Shown in pieces: positions 7,898 to 16,382 of a stretch of DNA of 64,000 nt (position 1 is the first letter of the stretch; every line of letters begins with the position of its first letter). A program made the translations under genes and the position numbers. The stretch is from Streptomyces sp. NBC_01224 (GTDB taxonomy: Bacteria; Actinomycetota; Actinomycetes; Streptomycetales; Streptomycetaceae). Below the pieces are notes generated by a model that was not told the DNA's origin, ran no database searches, and was given only the letters and a program-made list of their open reading frames with translations. Where the stretch lies: NCBI RefSeq assembly GCF_036002945.1, contig NZ_CP108529.1, forward strand, positions 4,154,001 to 4,218,000. Direction: 5' to 3'.

Positions 7898-7913
7898 GAA
7901 GGTCTACACCACC
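7898..7913. promoter_or_regulatory. DasR-type operator (dre) upstream of the SIS gene
   Basis: GAAGGTCTACACCACC matches the core of the dre consensus ACTGGTCTAGACCACT (GGTCTA.ACC), about 185 nt before the SIS-domain gene. DasR is the GntR-family repressor of amino-sugar uptake and use in Streptomyces. Confidence 0.7.
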
Positions 7914-8098
7914 GGTGTATCGCTTTGGCGACGCACCCGGAACCGTGTCCGGTTGGCGCCTGAGGGCATTGCCCTTGACCTGCGCCGACTGCTAAGTAGG
8001 TTTCGGCGCAAGGCTCTTCATGGTCCAGGCCTTTGCTCCGCCGCTGTGCCGCACCGCCCGCATCGTCACCGTTCCACGCCGCAAGGAGCCGTCCAGCC

Positions 8099-9007
8099 AT
8101 GTCCCGTACCGCATCAGAAATTGCCACCCAGCCCGACTGCTGGCGGCGTGCCGCAGAGGCGGGGGCAGTGTTCGACGGGCTGCCGCGGCCGGGTGAGCGG
8201 GTCGCCGTCACCGGGTGCGGCACCTCCTGGTTCATGGCTATCGCGTACGCGGCGCTGCGCGAGGCGGCCGGTCAGGGTGAGACGGACGCGTATCCCTCGT
8301 CCGAGTTCCCGGCCGGGCGTCCCTACGACCGGGTCGTGGCGATCACCCGCTCCGGTACGACGACCGAGGTGCTGGAGCTCCTCGGCGAGCTGCGCGGCAA
8401 GGTCACCACCGTCGCGCTGACCGCCGACCCGAAGACGCCGGTCATGGACGCCGCCGACGCGGTGGCCGTACTGGACTGGGCGGACGAGGAGTCGGTCGTC
8501 CAGACCCGCTTCGCCACCACCGCACTCGCCTTTCTGCGGGCCGGTCTGGAGGCGTCGGGTCCGCTTCCGGCCGGGGTGAAGACGGTCGCCGCCGCAGCGG
8601 TCGACGCGGAGCTCGCGGTGACGGAGCCGCTGGACGAGGCGGTGGTCTCGGCCGAGCAGTGGACGTTCCTGGGGCGCGGCTGGACGTACGGCCTGGCCCA
8701 GGAGGCCGGGCTGAAGATGCGTGAGGCGGCGGGCGCTTGGACGGAGTCGTACCCGGCGATGGAGTACCGGCACGGCCCGATCTCGATCACCGGACCGCAC
8801 CGCGTGGCGTGGGTGTTCGGTCCGCTGCCGGAGGGGCTCGCCGGCGATGTGGCACAGGTGGGCGGCACGCTGGTCGCGCATGCCACCGCGGACCCGATGG
8901 CGGATCTGATCCGGGCGCAGCGGCTGGCAGTCGAGCTCGCGGAGTCGAAGGGTTACGACCCGGACCACCCGCGCAATCTCTCGCGCAGCGTGATCCTTTC
9001 GTCCTGA
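8099..9007 (+). CDS. SIS-domain sugar isomerase/deaminase (AgaS/GlmS-like)
   Basis: 302-residue cytosolic protein with two SIS domains. The first shows VTGCGTSWFMAIAYAALREAAG and an SGTTTEVLELL phosphate-binding turn; the second has GRGWTYGLAQEAGLKMREAAG and SYPAMEYRHGP with the conserved E-x-x-H-G-P. These are features of glucosamine-6-phosphate synthase isomerase domains and AgaS-type deaminases. ATG 8099 has AAGGAG 11 nt upstream. A dre site precedes it and nagK-nagA follow, so its substrate is likely an aminosugar 6-phosphate; whether it deaminates glucosamine- or galactosamine-6-phosphate cannot be told from sequence. Confidence 0.85.
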   Translation: MSRTASEIATQPDCWRRAAEAGAVFDGLPRPGERVAVTGCGTSWFMAIAYAALREAAGQGETDAYPSSEFPAGRPYDRVVAITRSGTTTEVLELLGELRGKVTTVALTADPKTPVMDAADAVAVLDWADEESVVQTRFATTALAFLRAGLEASGPLPAGVKTVAAAAVDAELAVTEPLDEAVVSAEQWTFLGRGWTYGLAQEAGLKMREAAGAWTESYPAMEYRHGPISITGPHRVAWVFGPLPEGLAGDVAQVGGTLVAHATADPMADLIRAQRLAVELAESKGYDPDHPRNLSRSVILSS

Positions 9008-9077
9008 GCCCGCTGTCCGAGTCCACTGCTGCGGGGTCGTGGGCGCGATTTTGTATGGAGGCGCAACAAACCGCGAT

Positions 9078-9093
9078 AGTGGACTAGACCTTT
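9078..9093. promoter_or_regulatory. DasR-type operator (dre) upstream of nagK
   Basis: AGTGGACTAGACCTTT, 28 nt before the nagK start, shares TGG.CTAGACC with the dre consensus. DasR control of nagKA is established in S. coelicolor. Confidence 0.75.
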
Positions 9094-9121
9094 TGGGGTC
9101 CGTCGGGCGAAACTGTTTCCC

Positions 9122-10054
9122 GTGAAACACGTCATCGCCCTCGATGTGGGCGGCACCGGAATGAAGGCCGCACTGGTCGGGGCCGACGGCGCCCTGCTGC
9201 ACGAGGCGCGGCGGGCGACCGGCAGAGAACGCGGTCCCGACGCCGTAGTGGAGTCGATCCTCACCTTCGCCGCGGACCTGAGGGCGTACGGCGAGGAGCA
9301 CCTCGGCGAAAGCGCTGTCGCGGCCGGTGTCGCCGTGCCCGGCATCGTCGACGCCGAGAACGGGATCGCGGTCTACGCCTCGAACCTGGGCTGGCGCGAC
9401 GTACCCATGCGGGAACTGCTCGGCGAACGGCTCGGCGGTGTCCCCGTCGCGCTCGGCCACGATGTGCGCACCGGCGGACTCGCCGAGGGCCGGATCGGCG
9501 CGGGCAAGGGCGCCGACCGCTTCCTCTTCGTACCGCTGGGCACCGGGATCGCCGGGGCCATCGGCATCACGGGCACCATCGAGTCCGGCGCGCACGGGTA
9601 CGCGGGCGAGATCGGCCACATCGTGGTCCGGCCGGACGGCCCGGACTGCGGCTGCGGCCAGCGCGGCTGTCTGGAGACCCTGGCGTCCGCCTCCGCGGTG
9701 ACCCGGGCCTGGGCCGCGGCGTCCGGCGATCCGACGGCGGACGCCGCGGACTGCGCGAAGGCCGTGGAGTCGGGCGACCCGGCGGCCGTGGAGGTCTGGC
9801 GGAACGCGGTCGACGCGCTCGCCGCCGGGCTGGTCACCGCACTGACACTGCTCGACCCCAGCACGCTCATCATCGGTGGCGGTCTCGCCGAGGCCGGGGA
9901 AACCTTGTTCACACCACTCCGTGCGGCCGTCGAGGAACGTGTCACGTTCCAGAAGCTGCCCCACATCGTCCCGGCGGCCCTCGGGGACACCGCCGGATGC
10001 CTGGGCGCAGGGCTGCTCGCCTGGGATCTTCTCTCCACGGAGGTATCCGCCTGA
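9122..10054 (+). CDS. nagK: N-acetylglucosamine kinase, ROK family
   Basis: Phosphorylates N-acetylglucosamine at C6. 310 residues. ROK signatures: phosphate loop ALDVGGTGMKAALV at the N-terminus, the catalytic-loop DVRTGGLAEGRIG, GYAGEIGHIVVRPDG, and the zinc motif CGCGQRGCLE. The stop overlaps the nagA ATG (TGATG), so the pair is translationally coupled. A dre-type operator lies just upstream. The start is a GTG at 9122 with no strong Shine-Dalgarno. Confidence 0.92.
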   Translation: MKHVIALDVGGTGMKAALVGADGALLHEARRATGRERGPDAVVESILTFAADLRAYGEEHLGESAVAAGVAVPGIVDAENGIAVYASNLGWRDVPMRELLGERLGGVPVALGHDVRTGGLAEGRIGAGKGADRFLFVPLGTGIAGAIGITGTIESGAHGYAGEIGHIVVRPDGPDCGCGQRGCLETLASASAVTRAWAAASGDPTADAADCAKAVESGDPAAVEVWRNAVDALAAGLVTALTLLDPSTLIIGGGLAEAGETLFTPLRAAVEERVTFQKLPHIVPAALGDTAGCLGAGLLAWDLLSTEVSA

Positions 10055-11208
10055 TGGCCGGACGCGCAGACAGCACAGTTCTCGCAGGTGCCCGGGTGGT
10101 GCTTCCCACCGGGACCGTCGAGGACGGCCGGGTGATCGTCGAGGGCACCCGGATCGTCGGCGGTGCGGCGGAGGGCGCCCGGACCGTCGACCTGAGCGGG
10201 CACTGGGTGGTCCCGGGCTTCGTCGACATGCACAACCACGGCGGCGGCGGCGCGTCCTTCACCTCCGGCACCGTCGACGAGGTCCTCACCGGCATCCGCA
10301 CCCACCGCGAGCACGGCACCACCACGCTGGTCGCCTCCACCGTCACCGGCGAGATGGACTTCCTCGCCCAGCGGGCCGGTGTCCTGTCCGAGCTGGTCGA
10401 GCAGGGCGACCTGGCCGGTATCCACTTCGAAGGGCCGTTCATCTCACCGTGCCGCAAGGGCGCGCACAGCGAGGATCTGCTGCGCCACCCGGACCCGGCC
10501 GAAGTCCGCAAACTGATGGACGCGGCGCGCGGCACCGCGAAGATGTTCACGCTCGCCACCGAACTCCCGGGCGGCATCGAGTCGGTGCGGCTGCTCGCCG
10601 AGCACGGGGTGATCGCCGCGATCGGGCACACCGACGCGACGTACGAGCAGACCGTCGAGGCGATCGACGCGGGCGCCACCGTCGCCACCCACCTCTACAA
10701 CGCAATGCCCGGCCTCGGCCACCGCGCGCCCGGCCCGATCGCGGCCCTGCTGGAGGACGAGCGGATCACCGTCGAGCTGATCAACGACGGTACGCATCTG
10801 CACCCCGCCGCCCTGGAGCTGGCCTACCACCACGCGGGCGCCCACCGCGTCGCGCTGATCACCGACGCCATGGACGCGGCCGGCTTCGGCGACGGCCGGT
10901 ACCAGCTCGGCCCGCTCGCGGTCGAGGTCAAGGACGGCGTCGCGCGGCTGGTCGAGGGCGACTCGATCGCGGGCTCCACGCTCACCCTGGACACCGCGTT
11001 CCACCGGGCCGTGACCATCGACAGGATCCCGGTCGGCGATGTCGTGCAGTCCATCTCCGCCAACCCGGCACGGCTGCTCGGCGTGTACGACAAGGTCGGC
11101 TCGCTGGACCCGGGCAAGGACGCGGACCTGGTGATCCTGGACGCGGACTTCACGCTCAAGGGCGTCATGCGCAAGGGCGAATGGATCGTCGATCCCCAGA
11201 TCGGCTGA
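10054..11208 (+). CDS. nagA: N-acetylglucosamine-6-phosphate deacetylase
   Basis: Amidohydrolase that removes acetate from GlcNAc-6-phosphate. 384 residues. Metal and substrate motifs: DMHNHGGGGASF (about 56-67), HFEGPFISPCRKGAH, GHTDATYEQ, THLYNAMPGLGHRAPGP, and the catalytic Asp in LITDAMDAAG; the end is PGKDADLVILD as in other amidohydrolases. The ATG shares one base with the nagK stop. Expected to act directly after NagK. A strong hairpin follows and separates it from the kinase/aldolase pair downstream. Confidence 0.94.
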   Translation: MAGRADSTVLAGARVVLPTGTVEDGRVIVEGTRIVGGAAEGARTVDLSGHWVVPGFVDMHNHGGGGASFTSGTVDEVLTGIRTHREHGTTTLVASTVTGEMDFLAQRAGVLSELVEQGDLAGIHFEGPFISPCRKGAHSEDLLRHPDPAEVRKLMDAARGTAKMFTLATELPGGIESVRLLAEHGVIAAIGHTDATYEQTVEAIDAGATVATHLYNAMPGLGHRAPGPIAALLEDERITVELINDGTHLHPAALELAYHHAGAHRVALITDAMDAAGFGDGRYQLGPLAVEVKDGVARLVEGDSIAGSTLTLDTAFHRAVTIDRIPVGDVVQSISANPARLLGVYDKVGSLDPGKDADLVILDADFTLKGVMRKGEWIVDPQIG

Positions 11209-11245
11209 TTTGGCCCGTTATTGACGGCGAGTCGAATACGTAACG

Positions 11246-11293
11246 AAGAGACGGCGGTTGGTCCGGGGGTCTGGGCCGACCGCCGCCTCTTTG
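11246..11293 (+). terminator. Terminator after nagA
   Basis: Imperfect stem from AAGAGACGGCGGTTGG to CCGACCGCCGCCTCTTT around a GC-rich loop, 38 nt past the nagA stop. Confidence 0.8.
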
Positions 11294-11378
11294 ACATGAT
11301 CGCCTGGGAAACAGGCAGAGAAAGCGCATTCCGTCCAAGGATTCGCGCTCCAGAGCAGGGATCGAGGGAGCGGCCGCG

Positions 11379-12359
11379 GTGATCCTCACGGTCACACTGA
11401 ATACGGCACTCGACCTGACGTACGGCGTCCCGGAGCTCGTCCCGCACGCCAGCCACCGCGTCAGCGACATGTCCGAGCGGCCCGGCGGCAAGGGCCTCAA
11501 CGTGGCCCGGGTGCTCTCCGCCCTCGGCCACGAAACGGCAGTCACCGGCTTCGCCGGAGGCTCCACCGGAGCCGTGCTGCGCGAACTGCTGGCCGGCCTG
11601 CCACCGCAGGACGCGGACACGAAGACCGAAAACGGTGCCACACCCGCCGCCGCGCCGATCACCGACGCCCTCGTCACCGTCGCCGGGAACACCCGTCGCA
11701 CGATCGCCGTCGTCGACCGGGCCACCGGCGACACCACCCAGCTCAACGAACCCGGCCCGCTCGTCACCGCCGACGAATGGACCGCCCTCCTCGGCCGGTA
11801 CGAGGAGCTCCTCACCGGGGCCGACGCCGTCGCCCTCTGCGGCAGCCTGCCGCCCGGCATTCACGTCGGCGCCTACGCCGAACTGGTCCGCCTGGCCCGC
11901 ACCGCCGGCGTCCCCGTGCTCCTGGACACCAGCGGCGAACCGCTGCGCCGAGGCATCGCCGCCCGCCCCGACCTGATCAAGCCCAACGCCGACGAGCTCG
12001 CCCAGCTCACCGGCTCCCGCGAACCGCTGCGCGCCACCCGCGACGCCCGCCGCCGCGGCGCCCACGGGGTCGTCGCGTCACTGGGCCCGGACGGCATGCT
12101 GGCGGTCACCCCCGACGGCGTCTGGCAGGCGTCCCCGCCGGCCAAGGTCCTGGGCAATCCGACCGGTGCGGGCGACTCCGCGGTGGCCGGGCTGCTGTCC
12201 GGCCTCGTCGAGGGCCTGAGCTGGCCGGACCGGCTGCGGCGGGCGGTGGCACTGTCGACGGCGACCGTGCTCTCCCCGACGGCCGGTGAGTTCGACCGCG
12301 CGGCGTACGAGGAGCTGCTGCCGCGCGTCGGCATCGAGGAACACACAACGGCGGCCTGA
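11379..12359 (+). CDS. PfkB-family sugar phosphate kinase (1-phosphofructokinase / tagatose-6-phosphate kinase type)
   Basis: 326-residue ribokinase-fold kinase. PfkB motif 1 is GGKGLNVARVLSALG (about 33-47); motif 2 with the catalytic Asp is NPTGAGDSAVAGLL near residue 260. The start MILTVTLNTALD is typical of the LacC/FruK branch. GTG 11379 with GGGAG about 10 nt upstream. The class II aldolase follows after 58 nt. Together with an SIS protein and NagA this resembles the lower N-acetylgalactosamine route (tagatose-6-P to tagatose-1,6-P2), but fructose-1-phosphate is equally possible. Confidence 0.85.
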   Translation: MILTVTLNTALDLTYGVPELVPHASHRVSDMSERPGGKGLNVARVLSALGHETAVTGFAGGSTGAVLRELLAGLPPQDADTKTENGATPAAAPITDALVTVAGNTRRTIAVVDRATGDTTQLNEPGPLVTADEWTALLGRYEELLTGADAVALCGSLPPGIHVGAYAELVRLARTAGVPVLLDTSGEPLRRGIAARPDLIKPNADELAQLTGSREPLRATRDARRRGAHGVVASLGPDGMLAVTPDGVWQASPPAKVLGNPTGAGDSAVAGLLSGLVEGLSWPDRLRRAVALSTATVLSPTAGEFDRAAYEELLPRVGIEEHTTAA

Positions 12360-12417
12360 GGCCGCGCCCGTCCCGGACCCGCGTTCAGCTGGTTCGAAGA
12401 AGTAGCAAGAGGTCAGC

Positions 12418-13269
12418 ATGCCGCTCGTCAGCACCGGTGAACTCGTCTCCGCCGCCCAGGCCGAGGGACGCGGGATCGCCGCCTTCAATGTCATCACGCT
12501 GGAGCACGCGGAGGCCATCGCGGCCGGAGCGGAGCGGGCCGGAGCGCCCGCCATCCTGCAGATCTCCGAGAACGCCGTGAAGTTCCACGGCGGACGGCTC
12601 TCCGCCATCGCCGCCGCGGCCGCCACCGTCGCCCGCACCTCCGGTGCCCCCCTCGCGCTCCACCTCGACCATGTCGAGTCCGTGGACCTGCTGCACCAGG
12701 CGCACACGGAGGGCTTCGGCTCGGTGATGTTCGACGCCTCCAAGCTGCCGTACGAGGAGAACGTGCGGGCCACGGCCGAGGCGGTGGCGTGGGGGCATGA
12801 GCGCGGCATCTGGATCGAGGCCGAGCTCGGCAAGGTCGGCGGCAAGGAGGGCGAGGCCCCGCTCGACGCCCACGCCCCCGGCGTCCGTACCGACCCGGCC
12901 GAGGCCGTCGCGTACGTCCGCGACACCGGGGTGGACGCGCTGGCCGTCGCGGTCGGCTCCTCCCACGCCATGACCGAGCGCACCGCCGCCCTGGACCACG
13001 AGCTGATCGGCCGGCTGCGCGACGCGGTCCCGGTCCCACTGGTGCTGCACGGCTCCAGCGGCGTCCCGGACGACGAGATCCGCCGGGCCGTCGCCTCCTC
13101 CGGCATGGTCAAGATCAACGTGGGCACGGCGCTGAACACGGCGTTCACCGGCGCGGTACGGGCCTACCTGGCCGAGAACACCACGGGCGTGGACCCGCGC
13201 AAGTACATCGCATCGGGGCGCGAGGCGATGGCCGCGACGGTGGCGGGGTTCCTGAGCCTGATGGGCTGA
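12418..13269 (+). CDS. Class II fructose/tagatose-bisphosphate aldolase
   Basis: Zinc-dependent TIM-barrel aldolase, 283 residues. Visible are the catalytic Asp and first zinc His in ALHLDHVES (about 80), GFGSVMFDASKLPYEEN, EAELGKVGGKEGE, the second and third zinc His in SSHAMTE and LHGSSGVPDDEIRRA, and KINVGTALN. The Gly-Lys-Gly region and short length fit the KbaY/GatY/AgaY branch. RBS-like GAAGAAG precedes ATG 12418. Probably co-transcribed with the PfkB kinase; products would be dihydroxyacetone phosphate and glyceraldehyde-3-phosphate. Confidence 0.9.
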   Translation: MPLVSTGELVSAAQAEGRGIAAFNVITLEHAEAIAAGAERAGAPAILQISENAVKFHGGRLSAIAAAAATVARTSGAPLALHLDHVESVDLLHQAHTEGFGSVMFDASKLPYEENVRATAEAVAWGHERGIWIEAELGKVGGKEGEAPLDAHAPGVRTDPAEAVAYVRDTGVDALAVAVGSSHAMTERTAALDHELIGRLRDAVPVPLVLHGSSGVPDDEIRRAVASSGMVKINVGTALNTAFTGAVRAYLAENTTGVDPRKYIASGREAMAATVAGFLSLMG

Positions 13270-13284
13270 CGGCCCGCACGCAAA

Positions 13285-13328
13285 AGCGGTCCGGCCCCCA
13301 CACCCGAAGGCGTGGGGGCCGGACCGCT
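13285..13328. terminator. Bidirectional terminator
   Basis: Stem of about 20 bp (AGCGGTCCGGCCCCCAC... with its complement) and CGAA loop between the convergent aldolase and sugar-binding membrane protein genes. Confidence 0.88.
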
Positions 13329-13338
13329 CGCGTACGGG

Positions 13339-14283
13339 TCAGCGCTTCACGTGACCGGCCTTCAGCGACAGCTGGTCCAGGTTGGCATCACACTGATCGC
13401 CCTCGTTGCAGGAGATCATCAGGGTGTTCGCACCCTCGGTGAGGTTGAGCCAGGCGAACGTGGTCGTCCAGCCCTTCTCCAGGTCACCCTCCGGCGCGTG
13501 CGCGTAGTTCTCCATGTTGATGCCGCGGGGGGCCTCGGAGTTGACCGTGAGGGACGTCTTGGCGTCCTTGCCCGGTACGCCGTACGTCACGAACAGCGTG
13601 TACGGACCGGCCTTCGGCACCTCGACCGACCAGGTCGCCGACCTGCCGACCTCGTTGAGGTTGATGTACTGGCCGTTGGCGCTCTTGGCACCCTTGGTCG
13701 CGTTGTCCAGCTGGGCCGTGCCGCCGAGCTTCAGCGTCGCCGCGTCCTGCTTGGGCAGCTCGGCCGGGGCCTCGGAGCTCGCGGACTGCTGGGGCTTCGG
13801 GGAGTCCTCGACCTGGCTGCCGGGACCGGCGGAGGTGGTGGCCTCGTCCTTCTTCTTGTCCTTCTTGCCGTTGTCCGCGAGCAGCGCGGCGCCGATGCCG
13901 ATGAGCACGACCAGGACCACCGCGACCGCGCCGATCAGCAGGCCCTTGGTGTTCGGGCCGCCCTTGCCGGGGCCGCGGCCGCCCTGCTGCACGACCTGCG
14001 CGGTGGGGGCGCCGCCGGGGTACGTCTCCGGGGCCGCGTACTGCGCGTTCGGCTGGCCGTACGGCTGCTGGTGCGGCACCTGCTGCCCGTACTGGCGCTC
14101 GCCGACTGTCCGCACCTGGTTGTACGAGGTCCGGGGCACGCCGGGCTGCGGGGCCGCCGGACCCGGGTAGCCGTAGCCGCCCTGCCGTGGCGGCTGGGCG
14201 CCTGCTGCCTGTCCGTCCTCGTACAGGTAGCCGAACGGATCGTCGTCCTCGGGCTTGCTTGCGCCGTTGTTCCCGGCCGTCAT
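13339..14283 (-). CDS. Membrane-anchored protein with C-terminal carbohydrate-binding-like domain
   Basis: 314 residues. The N-terminal 110 are low complexity, rich in Gly, Pro, Gln and Tyr, and cytoplasmic. One membrane helix follows (GLLIGAVAVVLVVLIGIGAALL), then a Lys-rich stop, a Ser/Pro linker and a beta-rich domain of about 130 residues with GQYINLNEVGRSATWSVEVPK and LNLTEGANTLMISCNEGDQCDANLDQL. That end resembles CBM6/CBM35 modules; the Asp/Asn-rich end could bind calcium. Start at ATG 14283 (MTAGNNGASK) after GAGGAG; an ATG 21 nt upstream lacks a site. Role in sugar or cell-wall sensing is a guess. Confidence 0.78.
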   Translation of the reverse strand: MTAGNNGASKPEDDDPFGYLYEDGQAAGAQPPRQGGYGYPGPAAPQPGVPRTSYNQVRTVGERQYGQQVPHQQPYGQPNAQYAAPETYPGGAPTAQVVQQGGRGPGKGGPNTKGLLIGAVAVVLVVLIGIGAALLADNGKKDKKKDEATTSAGPGSQVEDSPKPQQSASSEAPAELPKQDAATLKLGGTAQLDNATKGAKSANGQYINLNEVGRSATWSVEVPKAGPYTLFVTYGVPGKDAKTSLTVNSEAPRGINMENYAHAPEGDLEKGWTTTFAWLNLTEGANTLMISCNEGDQCDANLDQLSLKAGHVKR

Positions 14284-14435
14284 CCCTGGGTCACTCCTCA
14301 CCATGTCGCCAGCCGTCGCCGAATTTCGCCAGCCGTGGCCGACCGGCCGAGCCTACCCCGAACGGACCGCACCAAGAATTGCCGTCGCACGTCCTGGAAC
14401 CGCCACGGGATGCGGGAACAGCACCGTCGTGAACG

Positions 14436-16079
14436 TCAGCCGGCCCTGCGGTGAACCTTCGCCCGGGACCGCTTCTCCACGTACATCCGCTGGTCGGCGG
14501 AGCGCAGTACCTCTTCGGCGGTCATGCCGCACGCCGCCCAGCCAATGCCGAAACTCGCTCCGACACGCACCGCCCGACCATCGACCCGAATGGGCGGAAT
14601 GATGGCGTTACGGAGGCGTACGGCCAGGTCCGCGGCGTCCGCGGCGCCGAGTCCGTCGGCGAGAACGACGAATTCGTCACCCCCGAGCCGGGCGACGGTG
14701 TCGCCGTCACGGACACAGGTGGTGAGACGGCGGGCGACCTCGATCAGTACCGCGTCACCGGTGTGGTGGCCGAAGCGGTCGTTGATCGACTTGAAGCCGT
14801 CCAGGTCACAGAAGAGGACTGCGAGGCCCTTCGCCCCGTCGTCGTTCTCGGTGTCGGGTGCGACGGAATGCACATGGTGGTCGTACGGGCCGCCGGGCAC
14901 CGAGTCCACGTCGTAGCCGTGCGTCCGCGCGTCCGGATCCTCGACGTCGCCGTAGGCCGCGTCCAGCGCCTCCACCGCGGTGGTGGCCACCGAGTGCGGG
15001 CGCTCGCAGAGCCGGGAGCCGAGCCGGGAGCGCAGCTCGGCGCTGTTGGGCAGACCGGTGAGCGCATCGTGCGAGGCGCGGTGCGCGAGATGCAGCTCGT
15101 GGCGCTTGCGCTCCTCTATGTCCTCGACATGGGTGAGCAGGAAGCGCGGGCCGTCCGTGGTGTCGGCGACGACGGAGTTGCGCAGCGAGACCCAGAGGTA
15201 GGTGCCGTCCCGCCGCCCGAGCCGCAGCTCGGCGCGGCCGCCCTCGGCGGAGGTGCGCAGCAGGGTGCCGATGTCCTCGGGATGGACGAGGTCGGCGAAG
15301 GAGTAGCGGCGCAGGACGGACGCGGGGCGGCCGAGCAGCCGGCACAGGGCGTCGTTGGTCCGCAGCAGCCGGCCGTGCTGGTCGCCGCCCATCTCGGCGA
15401 TGGCCATGCCGCTGGGCGCGTACTCGAAGGCCTGCCGGAAGGATTCCTCACTGGCCCGCAGCGCCTGCTGTTCACGCTCCAGACGGACCAGGGCGCGCTG
15501 CATGTTCGCTCTCAGCCGGGCGTTGCTGATCGCAATGGCGGCCTGTGACGCGTACATCTGGAGCGCCTCACGGCCCCAGGCACCGGGGCGGCGGCCGTTG
15601 CGCGGGCGGTCGACGGAAATGACGCCCAGGAGATCGAGGCCGCCGCCGGACGCGTACATGGGAGCGTAGAGCCGGTCCTCGGGGTGCCACTCGTCCTCGA
15701 AGCGGGGTTCGGGGCCCTCGGTGTGCCACTGCGGTACGTCGTCGTCGAGGAGGACCCAGCCGTCGGTGTGCGGTATGAAGCGGAGCTCGTCCCAGGCCTC
15801 ACCCATCGAAAGCCTGCGCTCCCAGGAGCTGCGCGAGCCGACGCGGCCGGTGATCAGGGCTTCTGCGGCGCTGCTGCCGGCGAAGGCGGCGACGACGAGA
15901 TCGCCGTCGGGGCGGACCAGGTTCACGCAGGCCAGCTCGTAGCCGAGACCGGCGACGATTCCGTCGGCCACGGTCTGCAGTGTGTCGGCCAGGCTCCGCG
16001 CCGTATTGAGATCGGCCACGGCCTGATGCAGCTGCCGCATCGTCGCAAGACGGACATACGGCTCCGACTCGGCCTCCAT
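14436..16079 (-). CDS. cdgB: Diguanylate cyclase CdgB (GAF-PAS-GGDEF)
   Basis: Makes cyclic di-GMP, the ligand of the developmental regulator BldD. 547 residues. Domains in order: GAF (about 20-190), coiled linker, PAS/PAC (about 205-325; ESFRQAFEYAPSGMAIAE and EDIEERKRHE), GGDEF (about 330-540) with intact LGGDEFVVL active site. Between SHDALTGLPNSAELRSRL and LAVLFCDLDGFKSINDRFGH there is an insertion of about 60 acidic/His-rich residues not usual for the domain. ATG 16079 follows GGGGAG; an in-frame ATG at 16121 lacks a site. Architecture and neighbours match S. coelicolor CdgB as I recall it. Confidence 0.9.
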   Translation of the reverse strand: MEAESEPYVRLATMRQLHQAVADLNTARSLADTLQTVADGIVAGLGYELACVNLVRPDGDLVVAAFAGSSAAEALITGRVGSRSSWERRLSMGEAWDELRFIPHTDGWVLLDDDVPQWHTEGPEPRFEDEWHPEDRLYAPMYASGGGLDLLGVISVDRPRNGRRPGAWGREALQMYASQAAIAISNARLRANMQRALVRLEREQQALRASEESFRQAFEYAPSGMAIAEMGGDQHGRLLRTNDALCRLLGRPASVLRRYSFADLVHPEDIGTLLRTSAEGGRAELRLGRRDGTYLWVSLRNSVVADTTDGPRFLLTHVEDIEERKRHELHLAHRASHDALTGLPNSAELRSRLGSRLCERPHSVATTAVEALDAAYGDVEDPDARTHGYDVDSVPGGPYDHHVHSVAPDTENDDGAKGLAVLFCDLDGFKSINDRFGHHTGDAVLIEVARRLTTCVRDGDTVARLGGDEFVVLADGLGAADAADLAVRLRNAIIPPIRVDGRAVRVGASFGIGWAACGMTAEEVLRSADQRMYVEKRSRAKVHRRAG

Positions 16080-16206
16080 TGCTCGCACTCCCCGAGACCT
16101 CGACAGCACTCCAGGTTTCATATCGACGTACTGGCTTCAGTGTCACGGCCACTGAATCACAGTGAGCTGTGCAGTCGGTACACAGGGTCAGCAAATATTG
16201 CGCTCT

Positions 16207-16220
16207 GTGACTCAAGTCAC
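16207..16220. promoter_or_regulatory. Candidate BldD box upstream of cdgB
   Basis: Perfect palindrome GTGACTCAAGTCAC 128 nt upstream of the cdgB start, compatible with the BldD consensus AGTgA-Nm-TCACc. BldD control of cdgB is known in S. coelicolor; the site assignment here is inferred. Confidence 0.5.
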
Positions 16221-16369
16221 AAGAGATGGTAAAGAGGCCAGAGTCCCGTGCGACTGCGGTCCGTCCTTTGCTTGAACGCAAATCCGTACGTTGCGGCGCC
16301 GGGCCGCCGCCGCGGGTCCTAGGACCAGGCTGGTCCCCTGGCCCGATGCGACGGCGGGCCGTGCGCAGC

Positions 16370-16375
16370 TAGCGT
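16370..16375 (+). promoter_or_regulatory. -10 element of a leaderless flavin-reductase transcript
   Basis: TAGCGT, 7 nt before the GTG at 16383; no ribosome site between. Confidence 0.45.
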
Positions 16376-16382
16376 GCCCGGT

